Assembly: GCA_021151625.1 (NCBI GenBank)
Contig: JAGKWY010000056.1
Span: 1-37,049 of the forward strand
Direction: 5' to 3'
Origin: Gammaproteobacteria bacterium
GTDB lineage: Bacteria; Pseudomonadota; Gammaproteobacteria; Pseudomonadales; Cellvibrionaceae
DNA: 37,049 nt
The first letter of the stretch is position 1; every line of letters starts with the position of its first letter. The translations under genes and the position numbers were made by a program. Positions 24,061 through 32,878 of the stretch are shown one piece after another. A model generated the notes under the pieces. It made no database searches, was not told the origin of the DNA, and worked only from the letters and a program-made list of their open reading frames with translations.

Positions 24061-25128
24061 TTACCAAACCTTTTTGCTTTGTAAATGTTTGATAAGCAGG
24101 TCGGACAACAACTTATCGTCCTTCGCGGAGGGATGCCAATGGCAGCCTTGCAAGTCGAGGCCGGTAAACTTGATAAAATCAATTTTCTTTATGCCAGAGG
24201 CTTTCAAATTCTCCAGCACCTTGCTCACCTGATTGGCAATTTCACCATTCACGTGGTCAGAAGCCATAAGCACAAATTCGGCGTTGGGATTTTTGCGCTG
24301 CAGGGATTTTACCAGCTCGGTGTATTTGTGGATGTAATCCTGCTGCAATTCCTCGCGTGTTTTCCAACGTTCATTGGCATTAAGTGGCGTGGAGAAATCA
24401 TTAGTCCCCAAACCGATCACTATAACTTGTGGTTGCCAATTGCTGTTGTACACAAAGTTGTTGGCGTGGAGCGTAAAGGGATATAACCCAATTAAACTTT
24501 TTTCCGGCGAATGGCCATTGTAATTGCGCACTATGCCAAAGCCGGAAGAGGCATTGATTTGATAATCCGCATTAAAATGTTTTGCAGTGAGCGGACCAAA
24601 TGCCAATTGTGAATTGGTGGTGCTGAATAGTTGCGCATCATTACAGTCGCGGCTGGGCGATATGTTACCGTAACCTACGGTGTAGGAATCGCCGATAAAT
24701 TCAATCTGGCGTTTACGCACTGGCAGTTTTGCTGGTTTGTCATCGGAATAAAAACCGAGGAAACGACCACTGCTGGATTGGGTCTCGCTGATTTTTTCCA
24801 GTCGCACTGTGTGTGACCCATGGGTTAAACCAGGCACCACATAATCCTGCTTGCCGGGTTTATTGATTGCAACGGGATTGGCGCCATCCACAATCAACTG
24901 GAAATTATTTTGGTCGTCATCAAATTTCAGGGTAACTGAATCGCCTTTAAATGCGGTCTCAAAGTACACTGCGGGCCAAGAGTATTCGTAGGCTTTACTG
25001 CCATCGGCTGTAATGCTTTCCAGCACTCGGCCACCGGCGTGGGCAGGTAATTGTTGCAGATCGGCTGCCCAAAGGTTAGGTGTGACCATGAATCCGCACA
25101 GTACACTGCATTGAAATAGTTTTTTCAT
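24061..25128 (-). CDS. Secreted CE2-type acetyl esterase (SGNH hydrolase with N-terminal beta-sandwich)
   Basis: The 355-residue protein has a signal peptide (1-21, ending LWA). Residues about 25-130 form a jelly-roll domain (YFETAFKGDSVTLKFDDD, HTVRLEKISET), and 138-350 form the SGNH domain: catalytic Ser148 in FIGDSYTVGYG, GTND (241-244) and the C-terminal CHWHPSAKDD with His332. CE2 enzymes often use a Ser-His dyad without the usual Asp, and the WHP context here fits. Cys162 and Cys329 may pair. CE2 members deacetylate the O-6 of xylo- or manno-oligosaccharides and are known from Cellvibrio japonicus. It stands between GH43 and the CE6/SASA esterase on one strand, so joint deacetylation and debranching of hemicellulose is a fair inference. 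Confidence 0.88.
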   Translation of the reverse strand: MKKLFQCSVLCGFMVTPNLWAADLQQLPAHAGGRVLESITADGSKAYEYSWPAVYFETAFKGDSVTLKFDDDQNNFQLIVDGANPVAINKPGKQDYVVPGLTHGSHTVRLEKISETQSSSGRFLGFYSDDKPAKLPVRKRQIEFIGDSYTVGYGNISPSRDCNDAQLFSTTNSQLAFGPLTAKHFNADYQINASSGFGIVRNYNGHSPEKSLIGLYPFTLHANNFVYNSNWQPQVIVIGLGTNDFSTPLNANERWKTREELQQDYIHKYTELVKSLQRKNPNAEFVLMASDHVNGEIANQVSKVLENLKASGIKKIDFIKFTGLDLQGCHWHPSAKDDKLLSDLLIKHLQSKKVW

Positions 25129-25180
25129 TTGAGTTTCTCGTAGTAGAAATAGCGATGCTTGTTAATTATGTTGTTCAATA

Positions 25181-26260
25181 CTAGCGCAGCTTCTTGCTGT
25201 TTGCTGAGTGGTTTCGCCCGCATGCAAACAGAGCCAGCAACATTATCCACAGCCAATGCATAGCGCCACCACCGGAGCTGCTTTTGGTGGCGTTCGCAGA
25301 CGATGAGTTGATTGCTGTAGCGACACTACTTTTAGCGGCACTTGATGCTGCCGTTGCTGGTGTAGAACTGGTTGCTGATGTTATTGCAGAACTGGCAGTA
25401 GAACTGCCGGGAATGTTGTCGTTGCGATCAATTTTTTCCAGCATTACCGTGGCGTAGCGTTTGCCTAATTCGCGATAGGACGCTGAGGTGAAATGTGCTT
25501 CGTCGGTACCGGCAAGGCCCATGGCTGAAATCACAAAGCTGTTATTGATCAGCCCTGGTAATTTATTCACTTCCGGATTGTGCCAGTGACAGCAGGAACC
25601 ATAATCAGCGTAGAGAAGTTCACCCGCCAAAAAGGGAACATCACCGATTCCCAGATCAGCGCGCAAATCGGTAACAATTTCTTTGACTTTAAATTTCCAT
25701 TCTTGATTGGCAGTATTGGTTTCGCCCTGATGAAAAATAATGCCTTTAATTACACCTACCTCCTGGGCTTTTTTGGCCATATCAAGAAGCCAGGCGTAGC
25801 CGCTGTTAAATTGCGTGGGAAAATCGGTATTGTTGCGCCCCAGTGGTGCACTCTTTTGATAAAACTCAATAGCGATTCCTGAAACAGATACCGGCACTAA
25901 CCCAATAGTAATTTGCGATGACATGCCGTCGGCCATTGTTTTGCCAAAATAATCGCCTGGACCCAATCCACCCCAACAGCGATTAAGCGGTGGCGACGCG
26001 AGATACCAATTGCCGTAGTTGCGCCCCAGGTTGCTGCAATCGAGATCGGACATAACCTTTACGCGTGGATTGATTAGCTTATCCTGAGTTTCAATTGTAC
26101 CTACACCTTCCATATTCGATTGGCCGAACAGCAGATAAATGTGAAAGTTGGGATCGGGCGCCGCCAGGCTGGAGATTGGCAGCAATATCGCTGTGAATAA
26201 AACTATGGGTTGTGCAAGTGCGGTTATTGGTGCAATAAAATTGCGGAGTTGAGTCAACAT
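25181..26260 (-). CDS. Secreted CE6/SASA-type acetyl esterase with GlyGly-CTERM tail
   Basis: The 359-residue precursor has a long signal region (about 1-34, ending SSLAA). The SASA/CE6 catalytic domain covers about 38-278: Ser48 in LLFGQSNMEGVG, the HQGETN block (177-182), and Asp253/His256 in GTDEAHFT. Cys75, 95, 223 and 224 may form disulfides. A Ser/Thr/Ala linker (about 285-328) ends in SSSGGG, then a hydrophobic helix (HWLWIMLLALFAC) and a basic end: a GlyGly-CTERM sorting tail. Such tails are cut by rhombosortase and keep proteins at the surface or route them through type II secretion. CE6 enzymes remove acetyl from xylan. It is 52 bp upstream of the CE2-type gene, probably in one transcript. 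Confidence 0.88.
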   Translation of the reverse strand: MLTQLRNFIAPITALAQPIVLFTAILLPISSLAAPDPNFHIYLLFGQSNMEGVGTIETQDKLINPRVKVMSDLDCSNLGRNYGNWYLASPPLNRCWGGLGPGDYFGKTMADGMSSQITIGLVPVSVSGIAIEFYQKSAPLGRNNTDFPTQFNSGYAWLLDMAKKAQEVGVIKGIIFHQGETNTANQEWKFKVKEIVTDLRADLGIGDVPFLAGELLYADYGSCCHWHNPEVNKLPGLINNSFVISAMGLAGTDEAHFTSASYRELGKRYATVMLEKIDRNDNIPGSSTASSAITSATSSTPATAASSAAKSSVATAINSSSANATKSSSGGGAMHWLWIMLLALFACGRNHSANSKKLR

Positions 26261-26606
26261 GATTGTTCTCTAAAATCTGCGCTATAAGGGGGTATAGGCA
26301 TTGGGGTTGAGTTTATTGTTATGCTGTTATGTTTTGTTATAGAGCTTATGGTTGTTTAAACTTATTATGCCCGAAGCAGGGCGCACCTATTCACACCTCT
26401 TCACGAAAATTAACCATTTAGTCGTCATCTTGCCCAATCAAGGGGCGCACTTGCGTCGCTCCGAGCTGCATGGTGCATCTTGCTTGTATCCACCCCCTTT
26501 TTCGCATAAGGTCGCAGCCGTCCACTGACGACATTTGAGGTTCCTCCACCTTTTTATCTGTAGAAACAGTAAACCAACAGCATTTACTAAAAAGGATATT
26601 CACACC
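26261..26606. other. 346-bp intergenic region between divergent esterase and patatin genes
   Basis: This spacer separates the minus-strand CE6/SASA gene from the plus-strand patatin gene and must hold both promoters. I find short repeats (GGGCGCAC twice, TTCACACC/TTCACG) and a TGCATGGTGCA near-palindrome at 26468-26478, but no convincing RNA, operator or gene. The minus-strand frame 26418-26603 looks noncoding. Confidence 0.5.
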
Positions 26607-29057
26607 ATGAGTGACCCTTTAAAGACTGAAATATTCCAGGAGGAAGTTTTTCCAGCGGAGCTGCATGAGATTGGCAAGCGTCGGGCTAATTGCCCCGGCG
26701 ACCAGGATTCACACAAGTTAGAAAATAGCTTTAGCACCAGAAATAATTTGGTGGGGCTCGCCTGTTCCGGTGGCGGGATTCGCTCGGCGTCATTTTGCCT
26801 TGGGGTTATTCAATATTTGATTTCCCAAAAATGGTTTTCAAAAATTGATTACCTCTCAACTGTTTCAGGAGGCGGGTATATAGGTAGTTGTGTCAGCGCC
26901 CTGGCAAAAGACGATGCAGAAAACCTACATAAGCTCACCGATAAAAATGGGCGCCATGAACCTGAAGCGCTCAATCATATTCGCAATTACAGTGAATATT
27001 TGCGCACTAAAGGGTTTATGTGTGGGCTGCGAATTCCGATTCTATTTATTGAAGGGGCGCTGCGCAGCGTGTTGACCTTTTTTCCTATGGTCATACTCGC
27101 GGTGTTTATTACTGAATTATTTTTGGAGCTCGCCGGGCGTTTCAGCGCGGAACTTCAATTTTTCTTTCCGTTGATTATGGGCATAGTTCCCCTGCTGCTG
27201 GGGTTTATCCTGCGTCCGATTTTTAAGGATAAACTCAGTTGGCTGGGACGCGATCGCGCCGATGAGCGATTTGTTTTTTACGCCGCCATCGCCATATCCT
27301 CCGTTTTATCTATTCCTCTCCTGCATTTTTTACGCAATGTGGCAGGCTACAATGCAACAACCTTAATGACTGAAGTCAAGGTTTTTGCGGAAACCTATTC
27401 CACATCAATCGCTATAGTTTCAGGCGCACTCCTTACTGCGTTTGTGATTGGCTACATTAAATTGCGCGCAAAACTGATCCTGATTCTCAGCAGCATGTTC
27501 GCCCCATTATTGTTGATAATCATGTATTTGTTCTTTTGCATTCAGGCGGTGAATACACCTTACAGCTACGACCTCACGGATACTACGCGCAAAATCATTG
27601 ATCCAAGGCATACTAGCGATGCATCCGGGGTAATTAATTATTATGCAAATACTGTTGCGCCCCGGTTAATCTATGTTGCAACGAGCGAGCTGGACCCGGA
27701 AATAGCCACGCAATTGCATAATTATTTAGTACCTATCCTTAATAAGAAATATATTAATACCCAGAGTTGCAGAGTGACTTCCTATTGGGATCACAATATT
27801 CATTTTGAATGCCCTGAGCTTGTTAATAGCAGTGCCTTCACGACTGATGAAAATTCGAGTATCGATATTGCCATTGTGGATGAGCTGAGCATGGGGTTTA
27901 TGTTGCGCACTCTAGGGGCACGGGAGTTTGCTGAATCCTTAAATTTACGGCCCAATCGGAAAATGCTGCGCATTAGTCAATTGCAAATCTCGCGCGGCAA
28001 TGCCGAATGGTGGATTTATTTGATGGGTTTAGCGGTATGGCTGTATAACACCTTGTTTGTCAGTATTAATCGTTTTTCATTGCACCCGTTTTATCGGGAC
28101 CGGCTTAGCCGCACCTTTTTAGTTACACCTAAAGATGGCAAGCTCACGCACAACGACGGATTAAAAATGAGTGAATTAAATGGTGGAAATAGCTGTGCTC
28201 CCTATCACCTGATAAATACCACACTAAACTTGCAAGGCAGCGACAATCCGCAATTGCGCTCGCGCCGCTCGGTACCTTTTATTTTGAGTAAGCGCTTTTG
28301 CGGCAGTGATTTTACTGGCTACTGCCCGACCGATTCATTGGAAACGGCAGACAAGCATTTCAGTCTGGCAACCGCTATGGCTATTTCTGCGGCGGCAGTT
28401 TCACCGAACATGGGTGTGGGTACGGTAAGACCGCTGCGTTTTTTGTTGACCTTATTAAATATGCGTTTAAATTACTGGTTGCCAAACCCTAACAAATTCA
28501 AACGCACCTCCGATAAATTTTTATTTCGCTTTAGGCCGCCAGGCCTTTCCTATTTAATTAGAGAAGCCTGCGGCACGGCGAGTGAAAAAACGGCCTATGT
28601 AAATTGTTCTGATGGTGGACATCTGGAAAATTTGGGTGTTTATGAATTGCTTAAACGTCAATGCAAAACCATTATCTGTATTGATGCCGAAGCTGATCCA
28701 ACGATGGATTTTTCCGGCCTGGTAACCTTGCAGCGCTATGCCGCCATAGACTTCGGAATTCATATTAAATTAAATATCAATGAACTTCGTCCGGTAAATT
28801 GCGTGTCGCCTGTAAACTATACCGAGGGCGTTATTGAGTACAGCAATGGCGAGACCGGTCGGTTGCTCTATTTAAAGCTTTCGTTTACCGGTAATGAACC
28901 TGAATATCTGCGCTATTATCGCCATGCGAATCCCTGCTATCCGCATGAATCAACTAATGATCAGTATTTTGATGAAACTCAATTTGAAGTTTATCGCTCA
29001 CTGGGCAATCATGTTGCCCTGTCTGCGAGGGAAAATCTTAAAGCGTTATTGCAATAA
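26607..29057 (+). CDS. Patatin-like phospholipase with integral membrane segments inside the catalytic domain
   Basis: The ATG at 26607 (AAGGA 12 nt before) is preferred to 26535. The 816-residue protein begins with the patatin motifs GGGIRSASF (55-63) for the oxyanion hole and STVSGGGYIGS with nucleophile Ser87. Five or six hydrophobic segments follow (about 155-177, 184-205, 221-241, 266-284, 287-314 and 468-488). The catalytic Asp appears only at 669, in CSDGGHLENLGVYELL, a DGG-type motif. So the Ser-Asp dyad is split by some 580 residues carrying membrane helices. Patatins hydrolyse acyl chains of phospholipids. It has no signal peptide, so it is probably an inner-membrane lipid hydrolase. 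The substrate is unknown. It stands alone, ended by a strong terminator. Confidence 0.88.
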   Translation: MSDPLKTEIFQEEVFPAELHEIGKRRANCPGDQDSHKLENSFSTRNNLVGLACSGGGIRSASFCLGVIQYLISQKWFSKIDYLSTVSGGGYIGSCVSALAKDDAENLHKLTDKNGRHEPEALNHIRNYSEYLRTKGFMCGLRIPILFIEGALRSVLTFFPMVILAVFITELFLELAGRFSAELQFFFPLIMGIVPLLLGFILRPIFKDKLSWLGRDRADERFVFYAAIAISSVLSIPLLHFLRNVAGYNATTLMTEVKVFAETYSTSIAIVSGALLTAFVIGYIKLRAKLILILSSMFAPLLLIIMYLFFCIQAVNTPYSYDLTDTTRKIIDPRHTSDASGVINYYANTVAPRLIYVATSELDPEIATQLHNYLVPILNKKYINTQSCRVTSYWDHNIHFECPELVNSSAFTTDENSSIDIAIVDELSMGFMLRTLGAREFAESLNLRPNRKMLRISQLQISRGNAEWWIYLMGLAVWLYNTLFVSINRFSLHPFYRDRLSRTFLVTPKDGKLTHNDGLKMSELNGGNSCAPYHLINTTLNLQGSDNPQLRSRRSVPFILSKRFCGSDFTGYCPTDSLETADKHFSLATAMAISAAAVSPNMGVGTVRPLRFLLTLLNMRLNYWLPNPNKFKRTSDKFLFRFRPPGLSYLIREACGTASEKTAYVNCSDGGHLENLGVYELLKRQCKTIICIDAEADPTMDFSGLVTLQRYAAIDFGIHIKLNINELRPVNCVSPVNYTEGVIEYSNGETGRLLYLKLSFTGNEPEYLRYYRHANPCYPHESTNDQYFDETQFEVYRSLGNHVALSARENLKALLQ

Positions 29058-29094
29058 ATGTTGTGTGAGCTATAGCGCTGATTTTGTGAATCAG

Positions 29095-29133
29095 CCAATA
29101 AAAAACGCCGCGTAGTGCGGCGTTTTTTATTGG
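29095..29133. terminator. Bidirectional terminator
   Basis: A 17-bp perfect stem (5' arm 29095-29111, ending ACGCCGC; loop GTAGT) lies between the patatin gene (+) and the isomerase-like gene (-). A and T tracts flank the GC core, so it works both ways. The core ACGCCGC is the same as in the 21514 terminator. Confidence 0.92.
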
Positions 29134-29143
29134 CTCGAGGAAA

Positions 29144-30007
29144 TTATTTGCCGTCAGCAATAATTTTTTGCAGGCCTTTCAATGAAGCTTCAACGCTTTG
29201 CATTGGCGTCATACCTTCGGGATAAGACTCCTGCTCAACTACCAGCCACAAGGTGCCGCCGACAGTTTTGTTGGCTTGGATCAACGCTTTCCAGTCAGTC
29301 GTGTCCTGGCCAATGATCGGATGCTCTTTATTGCCTGGCTCTGGTGCTGAGGCTTTGTAGTGAGTGGTGATAGTACGACCGGGGTAGGCTTTGACAAATT
29401 CAACCGGGTCTTTGCCGGCAACTTCAGTCCAGCCCACATCTTGCTGCAGGATTACATCATGAGAAGTTCCTGTACCAATCACATCCCAGGGGGTTTTGCC
29501 TTTATCGCCAAGCATTTCCGGTTTGTGGTTGTGATAGCCAGTGTGCATGCCGTGCGGGGCCAATTTTTTCTGCAGGGCTTCCAGATCGGCTGCGACTTCT
29601 TTAGCGCCTTCGGGCGTGAAGGCGCGCTTGTCCATTGGGATAATTAAATAATTGCAATCGATTGCTTTGTAGAAGGCGACAGTTGCATCAAAAGTTTCGG
29701 GCGTTAATTTATCGAAATGAACGTGCGCCCCTGAGGCTTTTAAACCGGTTTTTTCCAAAAATGCTTTTAAGCCTTTAGGGTCATTGGTGTAAGGGCCAAA
29801 GTTGCCGGCAAATTCCACACCTTGAAAACCCATGGCCTTCAATTTCTTCAATGTGCCTTCAAAATCTTTAGCGACATCATCTTTGATTGACCAGAGTTGT
29901 ACGCTCAATTGGGGTGAGGTTGGCGCAACATCCGCTGCAAACGTGGATAGACTCACGCTGGCAATAGCGGCCATGGTGATTGCTTTTATGGTTTTTGACA
30001 GGTTCAT
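29144..30007 (-). CDS. Exported TIM-barrel sugar isomerase/epimerase-like protein
   Basis: The 287-residue protein has a signal peptide (1-25, ending TFAAD). The body is a xylose-isomerase-like TIM barrel (AP endonuclease family 2 superfamily): LSVQLWSIKDD, GFQGVEFAG with Glu65, GYHNHKPE with His159/His161, LQQDVGW with Asp190, THYKAS with His216 and VVEQE with Glu258/260. These are the usual divalent metal ligands. Exported members occur with GMC oxidoreductases and gluconate-dehydrogenase subunit 3 proteins, in 3-keto-glycoside handling. Both are the next genes upstream here, so it may isomerise or cleave the 3-keto product in the periplasm. That role is inferred from context; no phosphate-binding site is evident despite the family name. 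Confidence 0.88.
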   Translation of the reverse strand: MNLSKTIKAITMAAIASVSLSTFAADVAPTSPQLSVQLWSIKDDVAKDFEGTLKKLKAMGFQGVEFAGNFGPYTNDPKGLKAFLEKTGLKASGAHVHFDKLTPETFDATVAFYKAIDCNYLIIPMDKRAFTPEGAKEVAADLEALQKKLAPHGMHTGYHNHKPEMLGDKGKTPWDVIGTGTSHDVILQQDVGWTEVAGKDPVEFVKAYPGRTITTHYKASAPEPGNKEHPIIGQDTTDWKALIQANKTVGGTLWLVVEQESYPEGMTPMQSVEASLKGLQKIIADGK

Positions 30008-30120
30008 AAAAAGAGTTCCTTTGTTAAAAATTTTACTATTTTTAGTGGTCGTGTTAATCGTTGTTGGCGTGCTTAACTTGTGCCTTTTTTAAACTGCGCC
30101 TTGTTTAACTTGTACCTTAT

Positions 30121-31857
30121 TTAAATTTTGCCTTGCTTTAATTGCTCGACGGCATAGCTGGCGGCGCGCGCTGTTAGTGCCATATAAGTGAGCGACGGAT
30201 TTTGTGAAGCAGAGGATGCCATACAGGCGCCGTCGGTTACAAACAGGTTGGGCACGTCGTGCGTCTGGTTCCAGCCGTTCAATACCGAGGTTTTAGGGTC
30301 TTTACCCATACGCGCCGTACCCATTTCATGAATGGATAAGCCAGGTGCCCACTCGCCTTTTAACGCGCGAATTTCTTTTTGTACATCTTTCACTCCAATC
30401 GCTTCCAGAATTTCAGCGCAGGTATCGGCGATATCGTGGAAAATTTTAATATCGTTTTCGCCATAGCTGCATTCAATATGCAATTGTGGCATGCCCCATT
30501 TGTCTTTCAGGGTCGGGTGCAATGAAACCTGGTTTTCATAGCGCGGTAACATTTCACCTGAGCCACCCAGATGGAAGGTCCAACTGCCAGCGCTGCGAAT
30601 AGATTTTTTAAAGTCTGCACCGAAGCCATCTTGCCAGGCAAAGGCATCCCAGGGGGTGCGCTGGGCGCCGCCAGTGAGCATGTAGCCGCGCAAGAACTTC
30701 TTATTTTTCTCCGTCACATTGCGGAAGGGGGGAATGACCAATCCGGTAGGACGACGGCCAGAATAATAATCCTCTTCAAAACCATCTACGCGGCCGGTTG
30801 CACCGGCGGTATAGAGGTGATCCATTAAATAATGGCCCAATACGCCGGATGAGTTGGCAATACCATTGGGAAAGCTTTCGCTTTTAGAATTGAGCAATAT
30901 TTGCGTAGTACCGAGTGTGGAGGCGCACAGGAAAATTACCTTGGCAAAATATTCGCGCGTTTCCATTGTCTCGGCATCAATCACGCGCACACCAGTAGCG
31001 CGATTGGTTTTGGGGTCGTAAATAACACTGTGCACAATGCTGTTGGTGGCAATATTTAAATTGTTGGTGGCCAATGCGGCAGGTAGCGTTGAGCTTTGGG
31101 TAGAAAAGTAAGCGCCGAAAGAGCAACCCTTTTGGCATTCATTACGGGCCTGGCACTGGATGCGTCCCTGGGCGGTGTGATGCGGTGCCGGAACTGACAA
31201 GTGGGCGGTGCGACCGATAAATAATTTTCGCGTATTCCATTTTGATTCAATACGCTTTTTCATTTCCTTTTCTACCGCATTCATTTCAAACGGCGGTAAA
31301 AATTTACTGTCTGGTAGCGAAGGGTGATTTTCTACCGAGCCGCTAATACCAGCGTGTACTTCCACATGGTCGTACCATTTTTCAATATCTTTGTAGCGAA
31401 TTGGCCAGTCGGTGCCTTGGCCGTCGCGCGCGTTGGCAGTGAAGTCGTGTTCGCTCCAACGATAGGATTGGCGATGCCACAGCAGGGATTTCCCGCCTAG
31501 TTGATTGCCGCGAATCCACTCGAAAGGTTTGTCTTTGGGGGTTGAATAGGGAAGGTCTTTGTCGTTGCCAAAAAAATGTTTGGTGGCATCGTTAAAGGCG
31601 TAACATTTTTTCTGAACGTAATGCTGTTCCTCTACGACACTGTTTTCAATTTTGCCGCGAAAAGGCATTTGCCAGGGTTTAATACCTTCACCGACATAAT
31701 CTTTGCGGTGCTCTACCGGGCGACCGCGTTCTACCAATAAGGTTTTTAAGCCTTTTTCAGTGAGTTCTTTGGCAGCCCAACCGCCGGCAATACCGGAACC
31801 AACCACAATTGCATCAAAAATTTGTTTGCTGTTGACGATATAAATATTGTCGCTCAT
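30121..31857 (-). CDS. GMC-family FAD oxidoreductase, gluconate/glucoside dehydrogenase large-subunit type
   Basis: The 578-residue protein has the FAD loop VVGSGIAGGWAAKE (18-31) and Glu43, SLLWHRQSYRW (124-134), and the C-terminal GMC domain with His510 (HEMGTARMG) and Asn553 (ASQNPSLTY), the usual catalytic pair. Cys235, Cys241 and Cys245 (QCQARNECQKGCSFG) have the spacing of the [3Fe-4S] site of FAD-glucose and glucoside 3-dehydrogenases. It lacks a signal peptide. The small subunit encoded 62 bp upstream has a Tat signal, so the complex is probably exported together. It should oxidise a sugar hydroxyl, possibly C3 of a glycoside, in the periplasm and pass electrons to the respiratory chain. 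The usual cytochrome c subunit is not encoded nearby. Confidence 0.9.
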   Translation of the reverse strand: MSDNIYIVNSKQIFDAIVVGSGIAGGWAAKELTEKGLKTLLVERGRPVEHRKDYVGEGIKPWQMPFRGKIENSVVEEQHYVQKKCYAFNDATKHFFGNDKDLPYSTPKDKPFEWIRGNQLGGKSLLWHRQSYRWSEHDFTANARDGQGTDWPIRYKDIEKWYDHVEVHAGISGSVENHPSLPDSKFLPPFEMNAVEKEMKKRIESKWNTRKLFIGRTAHLSVPAPHHTAQGRIQCQARNECQKGCSFGAYFSTQSSTLPAALATNNLNIATNSIVHSVIYDPKTNRATGVRVIDAETMETREYFAKVIFLCASTLGTTQILLNSKSESFPNGIANSSGVLGHYLMDHLYTAGATGRVDGFEEDYYSGRRPTGLVIPPFRNVTEKNKKFLRGYMLTGGAQRTPWDAFAWQDGFGADFKKSIRSAGSWTFHLGGSGEMLPRYENQVSLHPTLKDKWGMPQLHIECSYGENDIKIFHDIADTCAEILEAIGVKDVQKEIRALKGEWAPGLSIHEMGTARMGKDPKTSVLNGWNQTHDVPNLFVTDGACMASSASQNPSLTYMALTARAASYAVEQLKQGKI

Positions 31858-31919
31858 GGAGTTTACTTCGCAGGAAAGAGAGATAAAAAAATAGTAGGGA
31901 AAGTGCGCACGCCAATAAT

Positions 31920-32540
31920 TTATTGCGGCAGTGCCCAGGCTTTGCCTATCTCTTTAAATTTAAAGTTGCCCTTGTAACCGCCGGGAATGGCAAGGTAGGC
32001 CAATTCCTGCGAGGCGCCAATTTCGGAGGTGTAGTAACCAAATAACACCAGGGCTTTAAATTGTTTGAAGTTGTTGCGGTCTGCTTGAGTGAAGCCGTTT
32101 TTGGCTTGCTCCATGTTGTTAAGCAAATCGATTTGCTGTTGTTTGCCGAGCTGCAAGAAAGGTGTGTCGCTATTGATGCGTTTTAACAAATCGAACAGTG
32201 TTTGTTGTTCCTCTTTGCTTGCACAGTAAACAGCAAAGTGATCAATAAAATCGTGTACCCCGGCGGCTATGGCACCGGGAGTATCGGTAGTGGGAATAAT
32301 AATTTCACCCAGTTCGCGCACCAGAGCCAATTGATCTTTATCGAGCAGTGTATTTTTGCTGCGATTCATGTCGGTGGGCGGGGTAACTACCGCGGCGAGC
32401 GCCGAGAGCGAACTGGCGGATAACGCGAGGCCGCAAATCGCTGCGACTTGTTTAATGGCGTTGCGACGGGCTGAATCTATATCGGGTGAAGCACTCAGGT
32501 CTTCCGCGACCGAGGGAATAAGCTGGGGAGCATTGTTCAT
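31920..32540 (-). CDS. Gluconate 2-dehydrogenase subunit 3 family protein (Tat-exported small subunit)
   Basis: The 206-residue protein begins with a Tat-like signal: ARRNAIKQVAA (residues 25-35) followed by a hydrophobic stretch to about 50 (SSLSALA). The mature domain, DKDQLALVRELGEIIIPTTDTPGAIAAGVHDFIDHF, is the gluconate_2-dh3 signature, and GYYTSEIGASQELAYLAIPGGYKGN is the conserved ending. This subunit carries its GMC partner through the Tat pathway and stabilises it. It is the first gene of the minus-strand set with the GMC gene and the isomerase-like gene; the promoter side holds a LacI-type operator candidate at 32688-32701. Confidence 0.9.
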   Translation of the reverse strand: MNNAPQLIPSVAEDLSASPDIDSARRNAIKQVAAICGLALSASSLSALAAVVTPPTDMNRSKNTLLDKDQLALVRELGEIIIPTTDTPGAIAAGVHDFIDHFAVYCASKEEQQTLFDLLKRINSDTPFLQLGKQQQIDLLNNMEQAKNGFTQADRNNFKQFKALVLFGYYTSEIGASQELAYLAIPGGYKGNFKFKEIGKAWALPQ

Positions 32541-32687
32541 GAAGAGCCTCTGGCATTATTGTTGTGTGTTGCGCAATTGCTATCAGGTGCACCGGCAAAC
32601 ACGGAGTTTCTACCCGCTTCTTTTTAGGCGAGCTTGCGCTCAAGTCTAGTAGTCGGCTCGGTTAAGAGGGGTCAATATTTGTAAATT

Positions 32688-32701
32688 TGAAAACGGTTAC
32701 G
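32688..32701. promoter_or_regulatory. LacI-family operator candidate
   Basis: TGAAAACGGTTACG is partly symmetric about its central CG and fits the LacI pattern xGxAAxCGxTTxCx. It lies about 150 bp upstream of the first gene of the minus-strand sugar-oxidising set. The regulator gene is not in the window. Related sugar loci are often controlled this way; binding is inferred. Confidence 0.4.
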
Positions 32702-32824
32702 CGCGCTTTTTACGCTGTTTTTTCTCGCTGATTGGGCTTTTAGAAGCAAAAGTAACGCGGTCTTACACCCGCAAGAAAGAAACGAATAAGTGCGGGGGTT
32801 CAGTGGGGTGAGAAGGAGGGGGGA

Positions 32825-32853
32825 GGCCACCGATAGGTTACCTATGGGTGGCC
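32825..32853. terminator. Hairpin downstream of the second PEP-CTERM gene
   Basis: A 13-bp stem with one mismatch (GGCCACCgATAGG / CCTATgGGTGGCC, loop TTA) starts 26 bp beyond the stop at 32879. No U tract follows on the minus strand, so it could be a terminator or an mRNA-stabilising fold. Confidence 0.5.
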
Positions 32854-32878
32854 CTGTGCGACTGGAACTGGATTGGTG

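Larger units (their letters stand above)
32541..32878. other. 338-bp intergenic region upstream of the sugar-oxidising set
   Basis: No gene is visible. It contains the candidate operator at 32688-32701, and a 13-bp stem hairpin at 32825-32853 that belongs to the PEP-CTERM gene ending at 32879. The small frames here have no coding character. Confidence 0.5.

Noticed and set aside
26418..26603. Minus-strand frame upstream of the patatin gene
   Set aside because: No ribosome site, no motif, and it covers the patatin promoter region.
32356..32649. 97-codon plus-strand frame opposite the GluDH subunit 3 start
   Set aside because: Overlaps the Tat signal region of a recognised gene and has no support of its own.
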